Positions 24,101 through 34,700 of a DNA stretch of 64,000 nucleotides are shown here, in pieces. The notes beneath the pieces were generated by a model, which was given only the letters and a program-made list of their open reading frames with translations, made no database searches and was not told where the DNA came from. Position numbers and translations under genes: made by a program. Each line of letters begins with the position of its first letter. Positions within the stretch are counted from its first letter, which is position 1. This DNA is from Dipteronia dyeriana (lineage: Eukaryota; Streptophyta; Magnoliopsida; Sapindales; Sapindaceae), in NCBI GenBank assembly GCA_032871835.1, contig CM065299.1:28041074-28105073 (forward strand), read 5' to 3'.

Positions 24101-24259
24101 CCTCACATAATGCTATTTGCTTTCGAGAACATTCCTCCCTTGCAAGAGCTGACTTATCATTACAACTATGAGGTAGATAAAGTTTATGATTCCGATGGCA
24201 ATATCAAGAAGAAGAACTGCTACTGTGGTTCATCAGATTGCACTGGTAGGCTGTACTGA
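21137..24259 (+). CDS. Histone H3-K9 methyltransferase, SUVH5/SUVH6 type
   Basis: A single uninterrupted 1,040-residue frame. The N-terminal half is mostly low-conservation sequence with two copies of RRRVSAVRDFPP (residues 44-55 and 169-180), a motif seen in SUVH5/6-like proteins. A short tandem peptide repeat covers residues 434-487.

The SRA/YDG domain (about 580-746, with VPGVEVGDEF, YDGLYLV, PGQPELAWKVV) reads methylated DNA. The Cys-rich pre-SET region begins at Cys806. The SET domain (about 865-1015) has SRGWGL, RFINHSCSPN with the cofactor-binding NHSC at 967-970, and the catalytic-site YHYNYE at 1007-1012. A post-SET CYCGSSDC lies at 1028-1035. All catalytic motifs are intact.

The family places H3K9 methyl marks on DNA-methylated chromatin and silences transposons in the nucleus. 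The start has good context (GGAATGG). The exact paralogue (SUVH5, SUVH6 or a duplicate) cannot be fixed by eye. Confidence 0.95.
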   Translation: MGLMDNLLPTESARLVSFSNGNHSEGKSGKFPMENSDCSLKYKRRRVSAVRDFPPGCGRCASRINLSLDEEAVGTVCPDAEKLVLSSNDVNGPDLTSVNPEGTLLPQTDILTALEPILPDAANNLNGVDVGAPKEEIVQRKTSLPPDWPNAVPDVNNLQKGVKRNYPPRRRVSAVRDFPPFCGPNASCLSKEVCVKALSSSKSLGQEGSGIESKSLEETLVTDVKQMAENVYDGEAYKSKWEGDVSGINGGKVQAEFDGLATVEMRKDDDYGTSFKNVIKVLQEDVKDKSINSSCETGKGKVIRSGDRDFGILEENPVRDIVIYTGEKQLDKNCSLFSGSDDHFDKKDLEGLEFASNLIIVHGLMALPNCPWRQGKGSHKLKSAGGSVESNRKKRDLSSLRKSSLKSMHEAESSEGPVIKKKTSLTGKASQGMGQLVIRDKEDYHGRDGEDIGPLMIMDKEDYHGPDGEDIGQLMIRDTLGQDGEGTSPLAIRKKDGQRKKFHMGQRSHIYNVSLPPSQPSSGKDPDSNATGSRSKVRETLRLFQAVCRKLLQEEEAKFKEQSSIRRIDCVAARILKDKGKHVNVGKQIIGSVPGVEVGDEFQYRIELNIIGLHRPTQGGIDYLKQNGKIIATSIVASGGYDDDLDSSDVLTYTGQGGNVMNGGKEPEDQKLERGNLALVNSKHAENPVRVIRGETKASDSTRKYVYDGLYLVDRYWQEMGPHQKLVFKFKLVRIPGQPELAWKVVKKCKKSKVREGICVDDISLGKELIPICAVNTIDDEKPPSFTYITRVIYPDWCQPIPPKGCDCAKGCSEWGKCSCVAKNGGEIPYNHNGAIVEAKSLVYECGPSCKCPPSCYNRVTQHGIKFQLEIFKTESRGWGLRSLNSIPSGSFICEYVGELLEEKEAEKKTGNDEYLFDIGNNYNDSSLWNGLSNLMPDAQSGSCGAVEDVGFTIDAAQYGNVGRFINHSCSPNLYAQNVLFDHDDKRIPHIMLFAFENIPPLQELTYHYNYEVDKVYDSDGNIKKKNCYCGSSDCTGRLY
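22436..22597 (+). repeat. 57-bp tandem repeat inside the SUVH coding region
   Basis: Two 19-codon units (22436-22492 and 22493-22549) share the pattern G(Q/P)L.I.DKEDYHG.DGEDI. A third, shortened 16-codon unit follows at 22550-22597. The repeats are in frame and lie in the acidic linker before the SRA domain. Confidence 0.85.
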
Positions 24260-24655
24260 GGCAGACTAACAACACAAGTATGGTTCCATCTAGTAGCAGC
24301 GGTAATTTCTTGCTTTCCTCATAGTATCTTTTTTTTTTATCCCTAGCACATGGCTATCTTCCTTGTACATTCTGCTGTATTTTGTAGTACCCTGAAGAAG
24401 TGCATTAGCAATTTAGCATCATAATGGATTCTGTTTCTGTACAGCTAAAAGGCCTTAGTTACATCAGTGCTTTCCCATTATTAAGATTTAAGATATTTGT
24501 CAGACCTTCCATATTTGCAGAACCGCCTTAACTCGTGATTTGTTGTTCTTTTTTAGTTTATAAACATAAAAAAAAAAAAAAAAAAAATCTTGCTATGATT
24601 ATGCCATATGCTAGTTAAATTGGTAACATGTCTTCAATCTCTTTTGGCTTGTTAG
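24260..24655 (+). other. Probable 3' UTR of the SUVH gene
   Basis: Non-coding T-rich sequence after the TGA, with a run of about 20 A at 24569-24588. Its end is not visible. The next 900 bases are repeat. Confidence 0.4.
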
Positions 24656-25014
24656 GTGAGATTTGGCACTAGGCAGGCAGCCACTCATGATGGTTCATTG
24701 CCTAATTTCTTTTATATGATGGATTTTCAACATGCCATTACCAAAACGTTATATGCAAATGGGACTGAATTGGACTGGAAACAGATAAAAATATTATTAT
24801 TATTATTATTATTGTTGTTGTTGTTGTTGTTTTATATATTTTGGATTTTCAACTTGCCATTACCAAAATGTTATATGCAAATGGGACTGAATTGCACTGG
24901 AAACAGATAAAATTATTATTGTTGTTGTTGTTGTTTTATATATGTTGGATTTTCAACATGCCGTTACCAAAACGTGATATGCAATGGGACTGAATTGCAC
25001 TGTAAATGAATAAA

Positions 25015-25061
<47 letters not shown>

Positions 25062-25556
25062 ACATGCCATTACCAAAACGTTATATGCAAATGGGACTAA
25101 ATTGCACTGGAAACAGATAAAATTGTTGTTGTTGTTGTTGTTGTTTTATATATGTTGGATTTTCAACATGCCATTACCAAAACGTTATATACAAATGGGA
25201 CTGAATTGCGCTGGAAACAGATAAAATTATTATTGTTGTTGTTGTTGCTGTTGTTGTGGTGTTGTTGTTGTTGTTGTATATATGTTGGATTTTCAACATG
25301 CCATTACCAAAACGTTATATGCAAATAGGATTGAATTGCACTGGAAACAGATAATGCCATTATTACCAAAACGTTATATGCAAATGAGACTGAATTGCAC
25401 TGGAAACAGATAAAATTGTTGTTGTTGTTGTTGTTGTTGTTGTATATATGTTGGATTTTCGACATGCCATTACCAAAACGTTATACCATTACTAAAACGT
25501 TATATGCAAATAGTACTGAATTGCACTGGAAACAGATAAAATTATTATTGTTGTTG
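24656..25556. repeat. Composite minisatellite with embedded (TTG)n/(ATT)n tracts
   Basis: About eight copies of a unit built around CCATTACCAAAACGTTATAT and then 'gcaaatgggactgaattgcactggaaacagataaaa', each followed by a variable ATT/GTT microsatellite and 'tatatgttggattttcaacatg'. Copies begin near 24734, 24856, 24960, 25067, 25169, 25300, 25352 (short) and 25466. Leu-rich open frames here come from the trinucleotide runs and are not genes. Confidence 0.85.
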
Positions 25557-25940
25557 TTTCATTTATCGGAAAACAAATAAAATTTCTCTTCTGAAGACTT
25601 TCGCACTTGACTTTCAGTTGGTGAGCAAAATCAGTGTTGTGTTCAGTTATCGGAAAACAAATAAAATTTCTCTTCTGAAGACTTTCATACTGGACTTTCC
25701 GTTGGTGATCAAAATCAGTGGATTATATGATTTGAGACTGTATAATGATGATTCAAAAAATATAGAATGAAAGATGACATTGTTGTTGTTGTTGTTGTAT
25801 TCATTTATTGGAAAACAGATAAAATTTCTCTTCCGAAGACTTTCGTACTTGACTTTCCGTTGGTGATCAAAATCAGTGGATTATATGTTTTGAGACTGTA
25901 TAATGATGATTCAAAAAATATAGAATGAAAGATGATAAAA
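25557..25940. repeat. Second tandem repeat, three copies
   Basis: The word 'tcggaaaacaaataaaatttc' with the following CTTCTGAAGACTTTCG-type block recurs near 25565, 25649 and 25807. A further stretch from 'ggattatatg' to 'gaatgaaagatga' (25712-25777) repeats at 25877-25937. It adjoins the minisatellite above but is a different unit. Confidence 0.75.
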
Positions 25941-26260
25941 CATTGTGATATGAAAAGATAGGAACTGTGGGATATGGAATTTTGTTATAAAACTTGGTTT
26001 TCCGGTATGCTTTTATTCTTACAAGTTGATCTGTCTGGACAACCAAAAGATTATAAGGTGCAACTTTATTCATATACTCATTCCAGCAGAGTACTAATAC
26101 ATGCTACATGACATAAACGACTAACTATAGAGCAAAGTAGAGAACTAGGAGGTGGCCTACAAATACAGTCCAAACGACACAAGCAAACTAAAAAGTAAAA
26201 ACAAAGAAACAATCATCAATCAACAGGCAATACTGCATATTTTACTTAAACATGTAGAAT

Positions 26261-27581
26261 TTAAGTGAGCTGAATTTGAGAGTCATAAGCAACTCCAACC
26301 TTCCAATCACTTGGAATAGCATTGTTTGCGACAACCCATGTCATACCCATGCGGCCACTCACTTGGAACCTCAAGTTAATGTCTCCGTATGGAGGATTTG
26401 CAACGTCGAAAACTGCCCCATAGGCCCTTCGCATGCCCCTCCACTCCTTGCAGTCCTCCTGCACCAACAATGTGTTTAATCAATCCTTTTAAGAGTTGAT
26501 GAAGATTGATATATACTACTGTAGATTGTAAAATTTATGTAATTTATACCTGCCAAAATTCAACAGCTTGGATTTCATTCTGGCCAGCTGCGTACAGAAT
26601 AACAATAGCTAGGTAGTTAGGGTACTTGCTATGCTCATGGACCTTAAACTTGAGGTTGTAACCAGAGAATCGACAAGGGATTCTCCGGTATTCTACCTCC
26701 ACCACACCGTGAGCAAATAACTCAGCTGACTTGTCTTGAGTAGCCAGCTTCGTGTAGGCACGTGGGCTGAGAATGAAGTCGGTGTTGTCTCCTTCACCAT
26801 AGTCGGTCACCACTACGTTCACCCCATCATCAGTACAAAGTTGTGGCACTTTGCACCTAACCTGATCAGTTAACAACTAGGCTTCATTATTGATACACAA
26901 AAGGTAAAGTATTATTAGTTTATAATTAGTGCTAATTAAACAACTAGTGATCTTAAAACTTCAATTATTGATTAGGTCCTTTGAAGCACAGCCTTAGCAG
27001 CCTATACAATTAGTGATCTTCAACTTTTTAGTTTTTAAATGAGTTCAACTAACTTGATAGATACATGGTACATGCCAAATACTACTAATTTTTTTCGAGT
27101 TCCTACTAAGCACAGCCTTAGCAGCCAAGGGAAATAAGTGAAGGAACAAATTGTTATATACTAACCTGATAGCAACCTCCACATCCAGTTCCATTTTTAA
27201 ACAGCCTCGACACCCCGGCAACGTTAGCATCATTTACAGTTCTTCCATATTCTCCAAACCCACAAGCTCCAGCTGAATCAACATGCTTATTAATATTAGC
27301 TCATTTGAAAACATAGTAAACTGCTTAGCAGTAAGACTGAAAAAGAAACTTCAAAATATGATATAGTTCACTTAAACTTGTGCATGAGATTATGTATGCA
27401 ATAAATGTGTGTATGCATGTAGTGTAGAGGTGGGATATTTTGACATACTTGGTGTCCCTAAGCAATCTGGGCTACCATAGTAAGTTGCTCTTGAGCATAA
27501 AAAATCTTGAGAGTAACACAATGCAGGCAAGAGCAACATTAGTGAAAGAAGATAACAGTGGTACTTGAGAACAAAACTCAT
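26261..27581 (-). CDS. EXLB1: Expansin-like B protein (EXLB1 type)
   Basis: Four exons on the - strand: 27581..27449, 27272..27166, 26861..26550 and 26458..26261, all with GT..AG borders, closing in phase to 249 residues and a TGA.

Residues 1-25 are a secretion signal (hydrophobic LLSLMLLLPALCYS). A six-stranded barrel (DPBB) domain follows, with ATYYGSPDCLGTP, GACGFGEYGRTVND, GTGCGGCYQVRC and VVVTDYGEGDNTDF. The C-terminal CBM63-like domain includes YLAIVILYAAGQNEI, MGMTWVVANN and SDWKVGVAYDSQIQL.

The HFD motif of active alpha/beta expansins is absent, as usual for expansin-like members, so wall loosening cannot be assumed; the biochemical role of EXLBs is not established. The protein should act in the cell wall. 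The gene is convergent with SUVH and in tandem with CLPR4. Confidence 0.94.
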
Positions 27582-27694
27582 CTCTAAATATCAAATTTTA
27601 GAGCTCTAGGAAGATAAGCTAAGAGGGTTTTGACAATAAGAGAGAAAGATAATGATAATTTTTTGGGATGGGAAGATAGCAAATCTTAGTCTCA

Positions 27695-27702
27695 TATTTA
27701 TA
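27695..27702 (-). promoter_or_regulatory. Probable TATA box of the expansin-like gene
   Basis: TATAAATA on the - strand, 113 bases upstream of the ATG at 27581. Spacing and sequence fit a plant core promoter. No other candidate is closer. Confidence 0.55.
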
Positions 27703-27709
27703 CTTGAGG

Positions 27710-30138
27710 CCTGAGGGGGAACTGTTGAGGTAATTGCCACCTTTTTTTATTCCAACTGGACTAGAGAATTCAATACAGAGTACTTGGAGGGATTGGTATT
27801 AGATTTTTTTTTTTTTTCCGATATACCACGTGGAGCGACGACTCGAATTTAAGATATTGTCAGATTGAATGAACGTCATTTACCACTGATGATGTGTACA
27901 TGTAGACCCCATTATTGAGCCCATAAGACCATTGTTGGAGATATTTAACATTTCATTACATCAATTGGCAAAATTATACTCTCATAAAGTTCAGTTCTGC
28001 CTAGCATTTGTCTTCTCTCTACTCTATCAACATTTTGGTTATTTCTTTGTACCTTCAGATATACAAGTGCCTGCCTTGTGCTAATTATTGTGTTTTGAAA
28101 AGGAGTTCCTTCTTTCACTATGCTGTTAATTAATTAATCGCTAAATTTGGCCCGTGTTGTGCTAGTGAGAATCTCTTTTTTCCTCAGTATGATACAGAAA
28201 TTAGCAGCCCTACCAAGAACATTTTTGGCAACTGTTTTTTCACTTAATTGTTAGGGGTGACATGTTGTAACATTATCATAAAAATCATTTTCAATGAGAG
28301 AGTTGACTCAATTAATTAAACAGGTCGTGTTTAAGTTGATCCATAAATTGTTAAGATAACAAGAATTGTCACCTCTTATTAACTGTTATAGTTTTCAACC
28401 CATTTTTTACATGTGCAAGGAAGAGAAGCCTTGGAATATATTAATAAACCGATAATGATGAAATGAGAAATGGGTTGATGGGTCAAAAACCAAAGGCTAG
28501 TAGGGAAATTCCACCAAGGCAAACCGATGATTTAGTAGAGAGACGTAGAATTGAGTATGAAAGTAGTGTGATTATTGGTTTGATGAGTCAAATATAAAAA
28601 TCTATAGGCTAATAACAACTGGAATAACCCACTAAATCACTAATCCATCGTCATCGTCATCTGTTTGGCTGTAACGCACTGAGCCTAGGCCTTTGGCTTT
28701 GGGCTCTCAAACGAGGTTCTCAGATTCAGATAATACTCAAAATTAGGGAGGAGACCACTCTTCTATATTATTATTATTTTTTGTGTTAACGCACAGTTTT
28801 GTTGTACATCAAGTTGGTTTTGATTTTTGAAGAAGTGGTTTTTGACACGTTTGGTTCTAAGGTAGGCGGAGAGAGATGGGTGTATGTATAATTGTATGTG
28901 TGTAGTTTTTGAGCATGAGAGAGTTGAAATTGGGGTTGGTGAGTCACTGAATCTTTCTGTTTGCTCGTCCATTTGTCAAGCCTATTAAAGTACTCACTAC
29001 GTTACTGTTACTAATTAATCAGGAAAAAGATCACGAGATAAAGTTAACCCTATTCTATCTTCACACTTACATTATAAAGTTATGAATTCGAGTTATATCT
29101 TTCTCCATCAAATCTTAAATCTATATAAAGACACGTAAGTTATAAGTTTGAGTCGTACCCACCTCCACCAAACCCCCAATTATTGATGTAATAGTTAAAT
29201 AAAAGGAGGAGAAATAACTGAGCAGCTTGATGCTTCAATACGATGAGAGTGCATTGAGAGGGTGACATCCATGAACTCACAATACTCTTTCTACTTCTGT
29301 CTTGTCTATTCACTAGCCAGAGACTAGAGAGCATCCATTTTTTCATCCGTCTGGCTGCATCATATTCATATGTTCATTTTGGGAATATGAATCTTGCTTA
29401 GTATGAATGTTTATGGCCATCAAATTTTGAACTCAACTTGTTCATATTCCCATACAATTCTAGTGGGGCTACTCTTGTAATTTTTTGATGTGAATTAAAG
29501 GGTCCAAGGATCAATCCTTCATACACCACAGCAACCTTACGGAGGATTTAAATAATAAGCTAAAATGGAAAAACTAAATAAATTACATCGATTATTAATA
29601 CTTTTTCTTATATTTACTCATGGCATGAATACAAAGTTGAATTATAAGATCGTCCAAATTTAGATTATGTCACGGACGAACAGTCCAGCTCAATTTTTGA
29701 TTGCACAGCACATGCAAAAGTCATCTAGATTATGTCATGTGACTCAGTTGTCTGCTCTAACAAATGGTCCAAACTATCCACTTGAAAAAAAAAAATCTTA
29801 TCCAAATTCATCCAAGAGGTAACATGAAAGACATGAGATGGAGTCATGGAGAAGAAATAACATACAAACAAAATCTGGCATTTCAAACACTATCACGCTT
29901 AATTTTGATTCATTGGCGTTGAAACTAGTGATGCTAAAAAGAATCATGGCGTATTACATGCTTCCTGAGGTCTGAACATAACATGCATGGATGCTACAAA
30001 TGTACATTACATGTATATATCCCTGCACTGCATACCCCACAAACAAAATATACTATATAACAAATGTCATCATGTTGTCATCCTGACCTTGGTGCTTGCT
30101 CCTCAGCCATTACAAAGATCTTGGCATTTGTCATGACC
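27710..30138. other. Intergenic spacer, no gene supported
   Basis: Upstream region of the expansin-like gene. 29060-29180 has two 'ttcgag/tttgag' words followed by 'cacctccaccaaa', loosely like old SINE tails. Frames at 28763-28972 and 29140-29346 match no known family. Confidence 0.45.
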
Positions 30139-30196
30139 TCATTTACACACCTTTTCCGGCTTCTTGATACCCCAGTCCATTACATATCCACTGCTC
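30139..30196 (-). other. Terminal-exon-like segment of unknown gene
   Basis: On the - strand, a good acceptor (TTTTCTGCAG, 30206..30197) is followed by one base and 18 open codons (SSGYVMDWGIKKPEKVCK) and then TGA. The peptide looks protein-like, but I do not recognise its family, and no upstream exon in phase could be found in 30.2-31.3 kb. It may be the remains of a lost gene or chance. Confidence 0.25.
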
Positions 30197-30202
30197 CTGC
30201 AG

Positions 30203-31307
30203 AAAACAAAATAACAGACTAATGAAGCTACTAAATAATATAAAAATCTAAAAGAAATTTTCAAATGTTTCTCATCATGAACATGTATGAACTGATTGGT
30301 TCAAGTTGATAATTTTATTATTGAGAATTAAATATGAGATAGTGATTATAACTATAATGGCACCACTCTGCATAAATGGGACCTAACCACTCCATCACTC
30401 TCGATCTCAACTCGAGCAATCTTAACAGAACAACAAAAAACAGAGGTAAGCTGTAAAGCAAGGGAACCACATAGTCAAAACACCTATTATAGTGAGTGAG
30501 TGTTCCTTTACAGGTGTCTCTTTGCCGAATATTTAGGGCAGAAAGATAGAACAAAAATGTAAAGGTGGAGTGGACATGAAAAGAACAAGCAATTTACTCG
30601 TCGGTATCAGAGCAATTGATAGATAAATGAAGTAGTTAGGAATAGGAGCTGGAACACTTGTGGGATAAAATTTGACGGGAATTTTATTAGAGTGAAGAGT
30701 GCAATAATAGTCATAAAAAGTAAATGTCCATAATGTTACTTCCTCAACCATACTAGCCTGTGGAAACATTATGTCAGCAGTCATAACATATAAAGTTCAA
30801 GGCACAGGCTATGGAATTAATTATTTCATTAAGCAGAGGTACACAAGTTAGTTTACTGGTTCACTCTTCAGACGGAACTATATCACTGCTATCAGTCACG
30901 TTTGTTATGACTCGTGTAAATTCAGATCTGGTTCCTTTTGTTGTAGGTGTCAAATGGTGTCCAAGTATCAATCATTCTAAAACAAATCAGTACTAAATGC
31001 AGGTGACAACAGTAAGATAAGATTTTGTGGCCCCAGCCCCCAGGTGACTGCCAACCGACAACAGTAAGAGAACCATCAAAGTTTTAAACAGAAAACAAAA
31101 GTAGAAGTGCCTTAAAGAAGTTGAGTATGAAGTAAATCATTCTTCTAGACACATGCCATCGCAAGGTAAAAGGGAGATATATATATCATTTATAAAGGCA
31201 ATTTGATCATCTGTTGAGACCGTTAGAAAATCTAAAAGAATTGGATAGAGGTTAGCATTCTTGGGTGGAAGTGAACAAGCTACTGACAAACAAGAAGTGG
31301 GTGCAAT
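30203..31307. other. Spacer, no gene supported
   Basis: Contains GGTATCAGAGC (30602-30612), which resembles the initiator-tRNA primer site of LTR retrotransposons, but no LTR pair surrounds it. No conserved coding sequence was recognised. Confidence 0.4.
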
Positions 31308-31690
31308 TGATATGATCTGAGGAAGATTATGTTACGTCTTAATTAGGATTACGTTTTTATTTTACTTATATTTTAGATCAGTTTCCTATTTTGACTATGA
31401 CAGAATAGAAAAATATAAAACTAGTACTATTATAAATAGAGCTATTATTTTTAGGATTGTTATCTTTTGAATGTTTTATCAATAAAATTGGCTTTGCTAG
31501 GATTCTTCCAACTTCTTTTCGATTCGGCTTTTCTTAGTGAACTGTTCAGAAAGGCTTGGGCTAGGGTTAGATAATTTCTGTTTCTAGAGAATCGATTGCT
31601 CAATTCTGTGAGTGGTTTGACTCATATCTATCTAACTTTGGGTACAAGTTAGGGTTTTGTTGTTGGATCCCAATCTAGGTCCTCAACATC
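31308..31690 (+). mobile_element. Solo-LTR-like sequence
   Basis: The stretch has the layout of a plant LTR: a TGAGG/CCTCA pair near the ends, a TATA-type word TATAAATAG at 31432-31440, a polyadenylation-type AATAAAAT near 31482, and a T-rich, ORF-free body. No second copy lies in the window and no exact target duplication was found. It sits just beyond the CLPR4 stop codon and may contribute to its 3' flank. Confidence 0.4.
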
Positions 31691-31768
31691 ATCACATAAT
31701 TCACGATCTGACAATGACTTGTAGTTGTGCTTTACCTGAACACCCTAAGCAATCATCATTTCCTAAAG

Positions 31769-34700
31769 TCAAATAAGTTGTGCGTTTTTCAGGTTAGAAA
31801 CAACTCCATGGTCTTCGGGGCTTCTTTCATTGTATAGTACCTGCAGAAAGTTGAAGTAAATTGAATTAGAAAGGTATGACACACGGCTGAATGAAGTATC
31901 TTTTTTGATGGACGAAACCTTATCGATGATGCCATATTCAACTGCCTCACTGGGACTGAAGTATTTTGGTCGGCTGATGTCAGCTTCAATCTGCTCAGGC
32001 GTTTTTCCTGTATGTTCTGCGTAGAGTTTAACCTTGAACATGAATGACATTACAAATTAGTTAGTTGTCATGTTTAGATGCACATCAACATTGAATTTGA
32101 AAATTCAGTCAAATTTTCTCAAAAAAATAGAGTAAACAAGTGAATATGTAAATGGATGATCTGTCAACCAAGTTTTGACAAACTCAGCTTTTTAATAAGC
32201 ATCAAGTTAGAATTTCAAGTGTCATCATGGGAACTGGCCAGATTCCCCTCCTTCACTTTTCTCTCTTCTTCTCCATTTCTTCAGCACACACCACCCCTCC
32301 ACTCCCTCTTTTTAATCATTAATTATATGAGCCAACAGAGATACACAAGTAAACTGATTTGAGAAATTGACTATATAATTAAGTTCTCACAAAACGTATG
32401 AAAGTCATTCATGAAAATTAATTGCATACAATATCTAAATCTCTGTATATCTTTCCACGCGGGCACACACATGACAGGCTAGAAAAAAACACTTTCAAGC
32501 CTATGATTTGTTGTTTTGTTTTTTCAGAACCATTTCCTATGATGGGCCAAAGTTACTTTGAAATCTCACTAAAGCAAATTGGGAGTATATCAAGATCCTG
32601 TATACACAACCGAACTGAGCACAATCCCAAAATATTTCTAGCGGTGACTTCCACTTTGTCCTGTATTCCTTATGGTAACATTGCTAAACTTTGGTTTTAC
32701 TTCAGAAGCTCAGGCATCAACCATACAAGTTTACTGAACATATGCAAGGCATTTCCCTAACATCTGATTTTCATGTATGTAAAAAGATAAATCATGACCA
32801 AATTCTAAAAAAGAGAAATCTCAATGCCGTATTAATCAGTATGCTAAATCTAAACCGGCTGAGAGGAAGAAAATACGTAATGTAACTGATTGTCAATCTT
32901 ACCAACTCTGCCTTCACATTCTTTATTTCTTTTCTAGCAAAGTCAATATCAGTTGCTTGACCTTGAAACCTTCCAATTGGCTGCAGATTGGTAGAGAGTG
33001 AATAAGGTAGTTTACATGTAAGAATTTAAGACACCTCAAACAGATGAACTACAGCATCTCTAGATTTGCAAGATAAACAAAGCAACATCTCAGAAGATTC
33101 TGAATAGCTAGGCATTAGTATCTTTGTTCAAGAAATGACCTGCTTTATCATGATTGTTGATGAAGGCAAAGCTGAACGGTTTCCCTTGGCACCAGCTGCC
33201 AAAAGTAATGCTGCTTCGCCCCAAGCATTACCAACACAAAGAGTAAATATAGGCGTTTTGACATATCTGCAGTGGAAGTCAAAAAGAAAAAATAAAGTTC
33301 AGAAAATCATATATATATATACACATATATGGTACATGAATTAACTCTTTCTCCAAGCTTATTTTATTATAAAAAATCCAAAAGAATTCAAACACAGGGC
33401 ACCAATCACCAATAATCGCTATGAGATTAGTTCGAAAAAAATTCAGTTTGTTCAGTGCGATTGTGGCAATAGCATGGATACCGCAGGTTCTAAGGACAGT
33501 AATAACTGAAATTTGAAATTAATACTGTGCCAAAAGAGATGCGGTATGTATGCAACATGAGGCTAAAGTTTTTCTTCCCATGATGCACATCATGATTGCT
33601 AGTGCTAATATTTGCTATGGCCACCCTTCTTTTTTTGGATAAGGATAATCAGCATCTGCTTTTCTTTTCCAAATACGTACAATGCATCTAACTTTGAAAG
33701 AGTTTTTATGAGACATATACATTCACATATATTTCTATTCAGTCAATCTCAATCTAGCTGATGCCCATCTGGAAAAAGTTAGCAATAAGTTTTGTTTTCA
33801 TGAACTGCATGCAAAATTTTAAAATAAAATCTGTCAGTCTGTATGAAGTTCAGAAAAAAGAATATATAAGAATATATAACTAAATAAAGACCCAATATGC
33901 AAGTTACTTAAAACCTCTGCTTGGTTCACAATGCACAAGGCAATGATTCTGCAGAAAAAGTTGTGAGACAAGGATTTATATTCAAACTTCAAGGTACTAT
34001 TGCTAAGGAAACTTGTGAAATAAAGTTCAAAGTCATTCTAGAATCCACTAAATGCAGACAAGAGATTGCATAAAAAAATTCACCAATGACACAAGGCTTA
34101 TGGAAGAAAGGCATTAATATTTATGACCTCATACTATCATATATTGCAAAAGCCTCAGTCTCATAGCCCAACTTCTCGCTGCCCTGAAAAAGTGAAAAAT
34201 TCTATTATAAGCATGGATAGATGTATTAGTAACCACAAGCAGCATGCAGTTACCACATGAAAACATTTCTTGCTTAACAAAGAAAAAGAGAAAGTAAAAT
34301 ATGTGTGACTAGGAGGGGAAATGCAAGTAAAAATTTTGTTTTCTAGTTTCCTTATGCCATATATATATATAAGCAAGAATGCAAGATCTTCATCTTAGAA
34401 GCAAGATTTTTGTTCATCATCACACCACCACTACCTGTCACACCATTATGCCAGCACTACCACTTTCTATGGTGGTAAAGCCAGTACTGCTACCTTCACC
34501 ACATTTGTTACCACCTTAATAGTAAGCACCAATATCAAGATTAATCACACAATTAAAAAATGATCTTCTTGACCCACATTTGTTACTGCAAGCGAATACA
34601 TGGTTGCAGGGATTGGTGCACCTAAGTTTGAACCAGAGTGGACATAAGAGAACCAACAACAGAACAGTAAATCTAGTGAATCTAACTACAAGAGACCGTA

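Noticed and set aside
25006..25224. Val-rich and Leu-rich open frames
   Set aside because: Translation of (GTT)n/(TTG)n microsatellites in the minisatellite.
30602..30612. GGTATCAGAGC as a retrotransposon primer-binding site
   Set aside because: No LTR ends just upstream and no matching LTR pair lies around it. It does not pair with the LTR-like stretch at 31308-31690.
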